DNA from: Candidatus Agrococcus pullicola
Lineage (GTDB): Bacteria; Actinomycetota; Actinomycetes; Actinomycetales; Microbacteriaceae
Length of the DNA: 7,437 nt
Direction of reading: 5' to 3'
Assembly: GCA_019115685.1 (NCBI GenBank)
Contig: DXDC01000100.1
Location: 1 to 7,437, forward strand
The position numbers and the translations under genes were made by a program. The notes beneath the pieces were generated by a model that was not told the DNA's origin, ran no database searches, and saw nothing but the letters and a program-made list of their open reading frames with translations. Every line of letters begins with the position of its first letter. Position 1 is the first letter of the stretch. This document shows, in pieces, positions 1-6,584 of the stretch.

Positions 1-741
1 GGCGACCGCACGTGGGACGGCTCGGTTCGTGATTCGGATGCGGAAGGAACGGACGGGAAATCGTTCTCCGAAGTCGTGAGCGGTTGGTTCTCTGACGACG
101 AATCCGGCGATGAATGGGGCGATCTGCTGGGCGATCTCTTCGGCAGCGGCAAGCAGCAGAGCGGCGAAGAAGACAAAGCGAGCGCGGGAGCTTCGGGTGG
201 CGAGGCGGCGGTGCCGGCGCGCGGAGGACCTCCGGCTACTCCGAACAACAGGAAACCCGGTAAGGCTCCCGCAGTACTGTACCGCGATGGCGTGCAACTG
301 TATCGTTCGAAGCTGCCGGCAACCTTCCCCGTTCCCGGCGGTGTTATTGAGGTAGCTGCGAGTGGATACGGCGCTTCCAGAATGCACTTCGTCGATGACA
401 GCGGCCGGGAGCGGGCGCTCGTTCCGCACCGTCGAGCCGCGGAAGGTCTACGAGCGAGGTTCGGCAACCGCTTTCCCGCGTTGAGCAGGGCGATCGGTGC
501 GCTCGCGATCCTCATTCTGCTGGTCGGACTTGTCGTCGGCATCCCGCAGGGCATCGAGATGGTGACCAGCATCGAACCGATTGCTGAGCGCGTCGGCACA
601 TTCACGTCGCCGATCCAGTTGCCGGCCTGGGCGAACATCGCACTGCTCGTAGCCGGCATCATTGCGGCGACCGAACGAGCGCTCACGCTGCGCAACCACT
701 GGCTCATCGATTTCGACACGACCTGGACCGCATTCGGGTAG
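1..741 (+). CDS. Acidic two-helix membrane protein of unknown function, 5' end outside window
   Basis: I do not recognise this protein. The frame is open from base 1 to the TAG at 739-741, so the gene probably begins upstream. A GTG at 76 could start a 221-residue version, but no good ribosome binding site lies at the right distance before it, and the codons before it read as the same kind of acidic, Ser/Gly/Asp-rich protein. Numbering from that GTG: residues 1-60 are low-complexity, acidic then Gly/Ala/Pro-rich, with WGDLLGDLFGSG near 14-25. Residues 66-120 look like a small folded domain (LYRDGVQLYRSKLP, then a Gly/Val-rich part). A strong hydrophobic helix spans about 139-160 and a second about 184-203, followed by a short tail ending WLIDFDTTWTAFG. 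No signal peptide is visible. It converges with the Lrp-type gene and has no evident link to the catabolic operon. That it is a real gene is fairly certain; its function is unknown. Confidence 0.7.
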   Translation, partial: GDRTWDGSVRDSDAEGTDGKSFSEVVSGWFSDDESGDEWGDLLGDLFGSGKQQSGEEDKASAGASGGEAAVPARGGPPATPNNRKPGKAPAVLYRDGVQLYRSKLPATFPVPGGVIEVAASGYGASRMHFVDDSGRERALVPHRRAAEGLRARFGNRFPALSRAIGALAILILLVGLVVGIPQGIEMVTSIEPIAERVGTFTSPIQLPAWANIALLVAGIIAATERALTLRNHWLIDFDTTWTAFG

Positions 742-774
742 CGACGTCTCGGCAGCTGCGCCGCGACCTTCATC

Positions 775-831
775 GTCACGAAACGTCGCCGGTTCAGTTG
801 CAACTCGACCGTACGGTCAACTGCTCGTGAC
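775..831. repeat. Nested inverted repeats in convergent intergenic gap, possible bidirectional transcription end
   Basis: The 129-base gap between the two converging genes holds several dyads. GTCACGA at 775-781 pairs with TCGTGAC at 825-831. Inside, CAGTTG at 795-800 pairs with CAACTG at 818-823. There are two perfect palindromes: AGTTGCAACT at 796-805 and GACCGTACGGTC at 807-818. The place suits a shared terminator for both genes, but neither side has a T-run after the stem, so it is not a classical intrinsic terminator. It could also be a protein binding site. The repeats are seen directly; the role is a guess. Confidence 0.4.
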
Positions 832-870
832 AAAAGGCGGCGTGGTCAGTCTTTCGTGCCGGGTGCATCG

Positions 871-1341
871 CTACGCGGTCTGGTCGCGTTCCAGGATGGG
901 GGAGAGTCGGAATGGAATCAGTTCGCCCATCGACAGCCAGGTCTCCGTGCGCTCCACGCCGTCGGTGGCGAGAACGAGCTGGTTGACTCGGTAGAGATCG
1001 TCGGTATCTTTGCAGACCAGCCGCAGCAGCACGTCCGCCTGCCCGGACAGTCCATGAGCCTGCACTACTTCGGGGATGTCGGCGAGTGCCTGCACGACTT
1101 CGCTCGCGCGCGGTTGGTCGACATGGGTCGCCATGAAGACGGTGAGCGGATAGCCGATGGCCGCCGCGTGCAGTCGTCTGTCGTAGTTGCGCAGAACACC
1201 GTTTCGCTCAAGTGCGCTGACGCGGGACTGCACGGTGTTGCGTGCGAGTCCGAGCTTTTCGGCAAGGGAAGCGATCGATGCGCGAGGCTCGTCGACGAGC
1301 GAGAGCAGGATGCGGCGATCGGTGTCATCGAAGCTGATCAT
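871..1341 (-). CDS. bkdR: Lrp/AsnC-family transcriptional regulator, likely regulator of the divergent bkd operon
   Basis: A 156-residue DNA-binding regulator of the Lrp/AsnC family. It opens with DDTDRRILLSLV, the usual first helix of the family. A winged helix-turn-helix follows at about residues 22-49 (SIASLAEKLGLARNTVQSRV), then a C-terminal RAM effector and oligomerisation domain at about 60-145, with the family's GxxD element at G100-D103 (SGQADVLLRLV). The length is normal. The ATG at 1341 is chosen because it gives the typical N-terminus and lies 8 bases after a TAGAAT -10 box, which suggests a leaderless mRNA. An ATG at 1362 would add 7 residues and sits behind only a weak purine stretch. 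The frame stays open to 1587, but that extension is unlike the family and would cover the control region. The gene is divergent from the 2-oxoacid dehydrogenase genes, the same arrangement as bkdR in Pseudomonas putida, where BkdR activates bkd in response to branched-chain amino acids. Family assignment is sure; target and effector are inferred. Confidence 0.9.
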   Translation of the reverse strand: MISFDDTDRRILLSLVDEPRASIASLAEKLGLARNTVQSRVSALERNGVLRNYDRRLHAAAIGYPLTVFMATHVDQPRASEVVQALADIPEVVQAHGLSGQADVLLRLVCKDTDDLYRVNQLVLATDGVERTETWLSMGELIPFRLSPILERDQTA

Positions 1342-1349
1342 ACTGACCA

Positions 1350-1355
1350 ATTCTA
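1350..1355 (-). promoter_or_regulatory. Candidate -10 box of the Lrp-type gene, leaderless
   Basis: On the minus strand this reads TAGAAT, five of six matches to the TATAAT consensus. It ends 8 bases before the ATG at 1341, so transcription would begin at or next to the start codon. Leaderless mRNAs with this spacing are common in actinobacteria. I see no clear -35 box. It supports the 1341 start. Confidence 0.45.
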
Positions 1356-1379
1356 GAGGCATCCGATTCCAAACGCTGA

Positions 1380-1396
1380 GCGATATGATCAATCGC
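1380..1396. promoter_or_regulatory. 17-bp dyad, candidate Lrp-type operator
   Basis: GCGATATGATCAATCGC has perfect 5-base arms (GCGAT and ATCGC) around a 7-base centre containing TGATCA. Lrp/AsnC regulators usually bind dyads of about 13-17 bp. Its centre lies near -47 relative to the proposed lrp-type start and near -55 relative to the proposed operon start. It could therefore serve both autoregulation and activation of the operon. The dyad is seen; binding is inferred. Confidence 0.45.
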
Positions 1397-1407
1397 CGCG
1401 GCTTCGG

Positions 1408-1436
1408 TTGTGCGGATTGAAACTCCGGGGTATCTT
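1408..1436 (+). promoter_or_regulatory. Candidate promoter of the bkd-type operon
   Basis: TTGTGC at 1408-1413 and TATCTT at 1431-1436 are separated by 17 bases and resemble -35 and -10 boxes. The -10 fits the actinobacterial TANNNT pattern; the -35 is weak, as expected for an activator-dependent promoter. A start near 1443 would give a leader of about 50 bases. TTGAAA at 1417-1422 is a better -35 match, but it has no -10 at a suitable distance. Confidence 0.35.
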
Positions 1437-1479
1437 TACGAGCATACCGACAGGCCCACAAGGCACGATTCGGAGAACG

Positions 1480-1485
1480 AGGAGG
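1480..1485 (+). promoter_or_regulatory. Strong ribosome binding site of the E1 alpha gene
   Basis: AGGAGG lies 7 bases before the ATG at 1493. It is the best Shine-Dalgarno sequence seen in the window. It fixes the E1 alpha start and suggests strong initiation for the first gene of the operon, while the next two genes rely on overlap coupling. Confidence 0.8.
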
Positions 1486-1492
1486 TTCACCG

Positions 1493-2617
1493 ATGTCCAT
1501 CATCGATTCGACCACCCGGACGGCGCAGATCGACGGGCTACACGACCCGCTGAGCGTGCTGAGTCCGGAAGGCACGCGGCACTCCAACGATGTGCTGGAC
1601 CCCTATCTTGCCGACGTCGGCGATCAGGAGCTCTCGGATCTCTACGTCGACATGACGATCGTTCGACGTTTCGATCAGGAAGCGTTCGCAATGACCCGCC
1701 AGGGCGAGCTGGCGCTGTGGCCGCCGCTGCTGGGGCAGGAAGCAGCGCAGGTTGGCGCTGTTCGGGCGCTGCGCGACTCCGACTGGGTATTCGGCAGCTA
1801 CCGCGAGCACACGGCACCGCTGCTCCGGGGCGCGGACCTGGCCCAGTGGATGCGCGTCTGGAAGACCCAGACGTACGCTGGCTGGCAGCCCCACGAACTG
1901 CACGTTGCTCCTTCGCAGATCATCATCGGGTCGCAGGCGCTCCACGCCACCGGCTACGCGATGGCGGCGAAGATGCGCGGGAATGACGATGTCGCGATGG
2001 CCTGCTTCGGCGATGGAGCCACGAGCCAGGGCGATGTGAACGAGGCGCTCGTGTTCTCCAGCACCTACAGCGCACCCACGATCTTCCTGTGCCAGAACAA
2101 CGGTTACGCGATCTCGGAACCGGTGGAGGTCCAGGCGAAGTACCCGCTTGCCCAGCGCGCAGCAGGATTCAACATCCCGGCCCTCCGCGTCGACGGCAAC
2201 GACATCCTCGCGATGCTCGCGGCCACGCGAGTCGCGACCGAGCGCGCACGTGCCGGTGACGGACCCACCTTCATCGAGGCCATCACCTACCGGATGGGGC
2301 CGCACACGACGACCGACGATCCGAAGCGCTACCGCCGGGAACGCGAAGTCGAGGACTGGAAAGAGCGCGACCCGCTGCTGCGCGTCGAACGCTACCTCGA
2401 GAGCCGCGGCAGCTCGGTCGAAGGGCTGCGCGAAGAAGCGAAGGTGCAGTCCGACCGCGTCGCGAAGGATATGCGCGCCGGGGCTCGTGCCGCGCAGGCT
2501 TCTCCCTCCGATGCAATGTTCGAGCACGTCTACGCATCGGGCTCCGACCGCGTCACGCAGCAGCGCAAGCAGCACGCTGCACTTCTTGGCAGCCTGAAGG
2601 GCGGTGCCGCGGCATGA
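1493..2617 (+). CDS. bkdA: 2-oxoacid dehydrogenase E1 component, alpha subunit (branched-chain type likely)
   Basis: The 374-residue alpha subunit of the thiamine diphosphate (ThDP)-dependent E1, which with the beta subunit decarboxylates a 2-oxoacid and passes the acyl group to lipoyl-E2 in the cytoplasm. The ThDP/Mg motif is clear: GDGATSQGD from G173 to N202-N203 in CQNNGYAIS. SYREH at 102-106 matches the family's YRxH-type active-site element. The loop RMGPHTTTDDPKRYR at 267-281 is the E1 alpha phosphorylation-loop region, with the conserved His at 271. Length fits the two-subunit (alpha2beta2) E1 class, not the single-chain type of E. coli AceE. The first 40 residues are a variable lead. 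The start is fixed by AGGAGG. The stop overlaps the beta start (ATGA). The C-terminal half resembles Gram-positive pyruvate dehydrogenase as much as branched-chain enzymes, so substrate is assigned by context: an adjacent Lrp-type regulator and methylcrotonyl-CoA carboxylase genes. Automatic annotation may call it pdhA. In M. tuberculosis the former pdhABC genes are now regarded as bkdABC. Confidence 0.93.
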   Translation: MSIIDSTTRTAQIDGLHDPLSVLSPEGTRHSNDVLDPYLADVGDQELSDLYVDMTIVRRFDQEAFAMTRQGELALWPPLLGQEAAQVGAVRALRDSDWVFGSYREHTAPLLRGADLAQWMRVWKTQTYAGWQPHELHVAPSQIIIGSQALHATGYAMAAKMRGNDDVAMACFGDGATSQGDVNEALVFSSTYSAPTIFLCQNNGYAISEPVEVQAKYPLAQRAAGFNIPALRVDGNDILAMLAATRVATERARAGDGPTFIEAITYRMGPHTTTDDPKRYRREREVEDWKERDPLLRVERYLESRGSSVEGLREEAKVQSDRVAKDMRAGARAAQASPSDAMFEHVYASGSDRVTQQRKQHAALLGSLKGGAAA

Positions 2618-3636
2618 CCGAGATGCAGTTCGGCAAGGCGATCAACCTTGCCTTGGCAGATGCGCTCGACGCCGACGACAACGTCGTGCTGATGGGTGAA
2701 GACATCGGTCAGCTCGGCGGCGTGTTCCGGGTAACCGACGGGCTCCAGGACCGTTTCGGCGAGGATCGGGTGATGGACTCGCCGCTGGCCGAGTCGGGCA
2801 TCGTCGGAACCGCAGTCGGCATGACCTTCGCGGGAATGCGGCCGGTCGTGGAGATCCAGTTCGACGGATTCATCTACCCGGCATTCGATCAGATCGTCAC
2901 CCAGGTGGCGAAGCTGCACTATCGAACGCAGGGCACCCACCGCGTACCGATGACGATCCGGGTGCCGTACGGCGGTCACATCGGGTCGGTCGAGCACCAC
3001 TCCGAGTCTCCGGAAGCGTATTTCGCGCACACAGCGGGTCTCAAGGTCGTGACGGCCTCCAGCCCGCAGGAGGCCTACTCGACGCTACGGGCAGCGATCG
3101 AGTCCGACGACCCCGTGCTGTTCTTCGAGCCGAAGGCGAAGTATTGGTCGAAGGGCGAGGTCGACACGTCGATTCAGCGCGACCTGCACAGCGCCGTCGT
3201 GTTGCAGGAGGGGCGTGACGTCACGCTCGCAACGTACGGCCCCACGATCGAGCTGGCGATGAAAGCGGCCGTCGCGGCATCCGACGAAGGTATCGAGATC
3301 GAGGTCATCGATCTACGTTCGATCTCGCCGCTCGATGTTCCGACTGTCGCCAAGTCGGTCGAGAAGACCGGTCGCCTCGTCGTCGCGCACGAGTCACAGC
3401 TCGAATGCGGTATCGGCGCGGAGCTCGTATCCTCCATCGTCGAGACTTCGTTCGGGTACCTGGAGGCCGCGCCTGAGCGCGTGGGCGGCTATGACCTTCC
3501 GTATCCTCCGGCCCAGTGGGAGGGGCAGTTCCTGCCCAGCCTCGACCGGGTTCTCGATGCCGTCGATCGCACGCTCGGACGCAGAAACTCCCGTGACGCC
3601 AGTGCGGGTACAAAACAGGGTGGTGCAGCAGCATGA
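2614..3636 (+). CDS. bkdB: 2-oxoacid dehydrogenase E1 component, beta subunit (branched-chain type likely)
   Basis: The 340-residue beta subunit of the alpha2beta2 E1, which completes the ThDP site at the subunit interface. Visible are MGEDIGQLGGVFRVTDGL at 27-44, PLAESGIVG at 57-65 with the Glu (E60) expected to contact the ThDP aminopyrimidine ring, and VEHHSESPEAYFAHTAGLK at 126-144, which carries the active-site His. The transketolase C-terminal domain follows (about 195-330), including VIDLRSISPLD. The ending YDLPYPPAQWEGQFLPSLDRVLDAV is like actinobacterial branched-chain E1 beta proteins as I recall them. The last roughly 20 residues are a short Ser/Gly/Ala tail ending GGAAA, also the end of the alpha subunit. 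The gene overlaps both neighbours by ATGA, so the three subunits are probably translationally coupled. A GGGCGG stretch about 10 bases before the ATG may serve as ribosome binding site. The fold and complex role are certain; the preferred oxoacid is inferred from context. Confidence 0.93.
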   Translation: MTEMQFGKAINLALADALDADDNVVLMGEDIGQLGGVFRVTDGLQDRFGEDRVMDSPLAESGIVGTAVGMTFAGMRPVVEIQFDGFIYPAFDQIVTQVAKLHYRTQGTHRVPMTIRVPYGGHIGSVEHHSESPEAYFAHTAGLKVVTASSPQEAYSTLRAAIESDDPVLFFEPKAKYWSKGEVDTSIQRDLHSAVVLQEGRDVTLATYGPTIELAMKAAVAASDEGIEIEVIDLRSISPLDVPTVAKSVEKTGRLVVAHESQLECGIGAELVSSIVETSFGYLEAAPERVGGYDLPYPPAQWEGQFLPSLDRVLDAVDRTLGRRNSRDASAGTKQGGAAA

Positions 3637-4958
3637 CCATCACATTCAAACTTCCAGATCTCGGCGAAGGGCTTACCGAGAGCGAGATCGTCACGTGGCA
3701 GATCGCCGAGGGCGACCGGGTCGAGCTCAACCAGACGCTCGCCGAAGTCGAGACCGCCAAAGCGGTCGTGGAGCTTCCGAGCCCCTACGAGGGCATCATC
3801 AGCAAGTTGCACGCGGGAGCCGGTGAAACGGTGCTCGTCGGTGCCCCCCTCATCGATTTCGATATCGACGGCGACGATAGCGACTCATCTACCGAGCTAC
3901 CGGACACTGCGGAGCCCGAGGCGATTCCCGAGCCCGCTGATCTCGCGAAGCGCGTCGCGACACAGGCGCAGGAGGAGCAGGATTCCCACGACGAGCAGGA
4001 GGCCGAGAAGGTCGACGTCCTCGTCGGATCGATCACGATCGATAAAAACCGGCCCAAGCGCACGCCGCGGGCGTGGGACGCCGAGCCTTTCGTGCGCACC
4101 GAGCGACCAGCATCCGGACCCCGAGTCCGCTCGACGCCGCCGGTGCGCGCGTACGCGAAGCAGCGCGGTGTGGACATCAACGATGTGCCCAGCAGGGCCG
4201 AGGCGGTGACACGCGCCGACATTGACGCCTTCCTCGCGGCGCCAGCAGCAGAGGCGACCACGCGCGGCTCCAGGACGGAGCGCGTTGCCGGGATTCGCAA
4301 GCACACGGCCGCCGCGATGGTGAAGAGCGTCACCGAGGTGCCGCACGCCGCGGTGTTCCTCGAGGTCGACGTGACGGATTCGCTGGAACTCGTGCGTGAT
4401 CTCAAGAGTGCTGCTCGCGGTGGTGCTTCGCCGTCGTTCCTGAGCCTCGTGTCCCGTGCGGTCATCCGGGCCAGCAAGCTCGTGCCGGAGACGAACGCAA
4501 CGTTCGATGCCGAAGCGGGAGAGATCAGGTATCACGACTTCGTGAACCTCGGGGTTGCCGTGGCGACTCCGAAGGGGCTTGTCGTCGCCGGCATCGAGGA
4601 CGCAGACCTCATGGACGCGACCGAGCTCACCGAGGCGATCGCAGAGAAGGCCTCGCGCGCACGAGAGGGCAAGCTCAGCCCCGCGGAGCTGACGAGCTCG
4701 ACGCTTACGATCTCGAACGTCGGCGTCTTCGGCGTCGACACCGGCGTGCCCATCATCAACCCCGGCGAGTCGGCGATTCTCGCGCTCGGAACAGCGCGCA
4801 AGAAGCCGTGGGAATATCGCGGCGATATCGCGTTGCGCGACGTACTGACGCTGGCGGTCTCGTTCGATCACCGGCTTATCGACGGCGCGGAGGCGAGCAC
4901 CTTCATCAAAGCGATCGGCGACGTGCTCGAGCGCCCCGGCCTGGCGCTCGCCGGCTGA
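3633..4958 (+). CDS. bkdC: Lipoyl-bearing dihydrolipoyl acyltransferase (E2) of the branched-chain-type complex
   Basis: The 441-residue core acyltransferase that takes the acyl group from E1 and gives it to CoA. It has one lipoyl domain (about 3-78) with VETAKAVVELPSP, where K43 is the lipoylation site. A long acidic linker (about 78-135) is rich in Asp, Glu and Gln. A peripheral-subunit-binding domain lies at about 167-202 (STPPVRAYAKQRGVDINDV...TRADIDAFL). The catalytic acyltransferase domain (about 212-438) carries SFDHRLIDGAEAS with catalytic His413 and Asp417, and STLTISNVGVFG at 356-367. One lipoyl domain fits branched-chain E2s; actinobacterial succinyl/pyruvate E2s often have more. 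Two oddities: the linker is acidic rather than Ala/Pro-rich, and the binding domain lacks the usual Gly-rich GTGxxGR loop. The start overlaps the E1 beta stop by ATGA. E3 (dihydrolipoyl dehydrogenase) is not encoded nearby and is presumably shared with another complex. The stop is 21 bases before the carboxylase gene. Confidence 0.94.
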   Translation: MTITFKLPDLGEGLTESEIVTWQIAEGDRVELNQTLAEVETAKAVVELPSPYEGIISKLHAGAGETVLVGAPLIDFDIDGDDSDSSTELPDTAEPEAIPEPADLAKRVATQAQEEQDSHDEQEAEKVDVLVGSITIDKNRPKRTPRAWDAEPFVRTERPASGPRVRSTPPVRAYAKQRGVDINDVPSRAEAVTRADIDAFLAAPAAEATTRGSRTERVAGIRKHTAAAMVKSVTEVPHAAVFLEVDVTDSLELVRDLKSAARGGASPSFLSLVSRAVIRASKLVPETNATFDAEAGEIRYHDFVNLGVAVATPKGLVVAGIEDADLMDATELTEAIAEKASRAREGKLSPAELTSSTLTISNVGVFGVDTGVPIINPGESAILALGTARKKPWEYRGDIALRDVLTLAVSFDHRLIDGAEASTFIKAIGDVLERPGLALAG

Positions 4959-4979
4959 ACGCGCGAGTAAGCTTCGGGT

Positions 4980-6578
4980 ATGGCAAGGCTGACCACGGGC
5001 GTCGACGCTGCGAGCGAGGATTTCGGACGGGCGCGCGACGGTATGCGTGAACTCACACAGCAATTACGGGAGCGTCTTGAGCAGGTTGCCGTTGGCGGCA
5101 GCGAGAAGGCTCGCGAGCGGCACGTGAGTCGCGGGAAACTGCTGCCGCGCGAGCGCGTCGACCTGCTGCTGGACCCCGGCAGCCCGTTCCTCGAGGTCGC
5201 ACCGCTGGCGGCCTGGGAGATGTACGGCGGCGATGTGCCGTCGGCGGGCGTCATCGCGGGCATCGGCCTCGTCGAGGGTCGCCACTGCATGATCGTCGCG
5301 AACGACGCGACCGTGAAAGGCGGCACGTACTTCCCACTCACGGTCAAGAAGCACCTGCGCGCGCAGGAGATCGCGATGGAACAGCGGCTTCCGTGCATCT
5401 ACCTCGTCGACTCCGGGGGAGCGTTCCTCCCTATGCAAGACGAGGTGTTTCCCGATCGCGACCATTTCGGGCGCATCTTCTTCAACCAGGCGCAGCTGTC
5501 GAAAGCCGGCATCCCGCAGCTGTCGGCAGTGATGGGATCGTCGACCGCCGGCGGCGCCTACGTGCCCGCGATGAGCGACGAGACGGTCATCGTGCGGAAC
5601 CAGGGCACGATCTTTCTCGGCGGACCACCTCTCGTGAAGGCGGCGACCGGTGAGGTCGTGAGCGCCGAGGATCTCGGTGGCGGCAAACTGCACGCCGAGG
5701 TCTCCGGCGTCGCGGACCACTTGGCGGAGAACGACGAGGACGCCCTCCGCATACTGCGCGACATCGTTTCGACGCTGCCGGAGCCCGAGGTGCGGGAGCG
5801 GGAGGTGCAGCCACCGAGCGTCGATGAGCGCGAACTCGAGGGTGCGGTGCCGGTCGAGTTGACGACCCCCTACGACGTGCGCGAGATCATCGCGAGGGTC
5901 GTCGACGGCAGCGAGTTCAGCGAGTTCAAGGCCGGATACGGTGCGACGCTCGTGACGGGGTTCGCCAAGATCCACGGCCACCGCGTCGGCATCATCGCCA
6001 ACAACGGCGTGCTCTTCAGCGAAAGCGCCATGAAGGGCGCCCACTTCATCCAGCTGTGCGATCAGCGGGGGATTCCGCTGGTGTTCCTGCAGAACATCAC
6101 GGGGTTCATGGTCGGCTCCGAGTACGAACGCGGCGGCATCGCGAAGCACGGCGCGAAAATGGTGAACGCCGTCGCCACCTGCTCGGTGCCCAAGCTCACC
6201 GTGGTCGTGGGCGGTTCGTTCGGCGCCGGAACCTACTCGATGTGCGGCAGGGCGTACAGCCCCGCCTTTCTGTGGTTGTGGCCCAACGCACGCGTGTCCG
6301 TCATGGGCGGACCGCAGGCGGCGAGCGTCCTCTCGACCGTCAAGCGCGACCAGATCGAAGCGGGAGGCGGCACCTGGAGCGACGAGGAGCAAGCGGAGTT
6401 CGAGGCGCCCATCCGGCAGCAGTACGAGGAGGCGGGCAGCCCCTACTACTCGACCGCGAGGCTATGGGACGACGGCGTCATCCCGCCGACCGAGACGCGC
6501 CGCGTGCTCGGTCTCGCTCTCGACGTTATCGACCGCGGCGACGTGCCGGAACCCCGCTACGGCGTATTCAGGATGTGA
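4980..6578 (+). CDS. liuB: 3-methylcrotonyl-CoA carboxylase, carboxyltransferase (beta) subunit
   Basis: A 532-residue biotin-dependent acyl-CoA carboxyltransferase that moves the carboxyl group from carboxybiotin to 3-methylcrotonyl-CoA, the third step after isovaleryl-CoA formation in leucine breakdown. The crotonase-like N and C halves are both present. Oxyanion-hole loops are GSSTAGGAY at 186-194 and GGSFGAGTY at 411-419. Stretches I associate with the methylcrotonyl type rather than the propionyl/acetyl type include [19 protein letters not shown] at 143-161, FGRIFFNQA at 163-171, [19 protein letters not shown] at 207-225 and the C-terminus YGVFRM. The length is typical. M. tuberculosis AccD1 is the named relative. 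The ATG at 4980 gives the normal N-terminal length, but the Shine-Dalgarno is poor (weak GAGTAAG), so it may depend on read-through translation from E2, 21 bases upstream. An ATG at 5043 is possible but would cut into the expected N-terminus. Geranyl-CoA carboxylase is a less likely alternative. Confidence 0.92.
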   Translation: MARLTTGVDAASEDFGRARDGMRELTQQLRERLEQVAVGGSEKARERHVSRGKLLPRERVDLLLDPGSPFLEVAPLAAWEMYGGDVPSAGVIAGIGLVEGRHCMIVANDATVKGGTYFPLTVKKHLRAQEIAMEQRLPCIYLVDSGGAFLPMQDEVFPDRDHFGRIFFNQAQLSKAGIPQLSAVMGSSTAGGAYVPAMSDETVIVRNQGTIFLGGPPLVKAATGEVVSAEDLGGGKLHAEVSGVADHLAENDEDALRILRDIVSTLPEPEVREREVQPPSVDERELEGAVPVELTTPYDVREIIARVVDGSEFSEFKAGYGATLVTGFAKIHGHRVGIIANNGVLFSESAMKGAHFIQLCDQRGIPLVFLQNITGFMVGSEYERGGIAKHGAKMVNAVATCSVPKLTVVVGGSFGAGTYSMCGRAYSPAFLWLWPNARVSVMGGPQAASVLSTVKRDQIEAGGGTWSDEEQAEFEAPIRQQYEEAGSPYYSTARLWDDGVIPPTETRRVLGLALDVIDRGDVPEPRYGVFRM

Positions 6579-6584
6579 TGTGCA

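Noticed and set aside
856..1356. A 166-codon open frame on the plus strand opposite the Lrp-type gene
   Set aside because: The minus-strand product is a full Lrp/AsnC protein with HTH and RAM domains; the plus-strand product has no domain and is a shadow.
1342..1587. An N-terminal extension of the Lrp-type regulator to 1587
   Set aside because: The added residues look like no Lrp protein and would cover the divergent promoter, the dyad and the ribosome binding site of the operon.
1538..2575. A 345-codon open frame on the minus strand
   Set aside because: It is antisense to E1 alpha, whose thiamine diphosphate motif and ribosome binding site are unmistakable.
1493..4958. Firm naming as pyruvate dehydrogenase (pdhABC)
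   Set aside because: E1 alpha alone would allow it, but the adjoining Lrp-type regulator, methylcrotonyl-CoA carboxylase genes and single-lipoyl E2 favour a branched-chain role. Substrate is left as likely, not proven.
3897..5063. A 388-codon open frame on the minus strand
   Set aside because: It is antisense to the E2 gene, has no family motif, and its ends fit no operon. GC-rich genes often have such empty frames.
5064..6392. A 442-codon open frame on the minus strand
   Set aside because: It lies wholly opposite the clear carboxyltransferase gene. Its composition is rich in Arg, His, Asp and Ala, as expected from the antisense of a GC-rich gene, and it shows no recognisable motif.
4980..6578. 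Propionyl-CoA or acetyl-CoA carboxylase beta subunit
   Set aside because: The motifs around 143-225 and the GVFRM end fit the methylcrotonyl-CoA type better.
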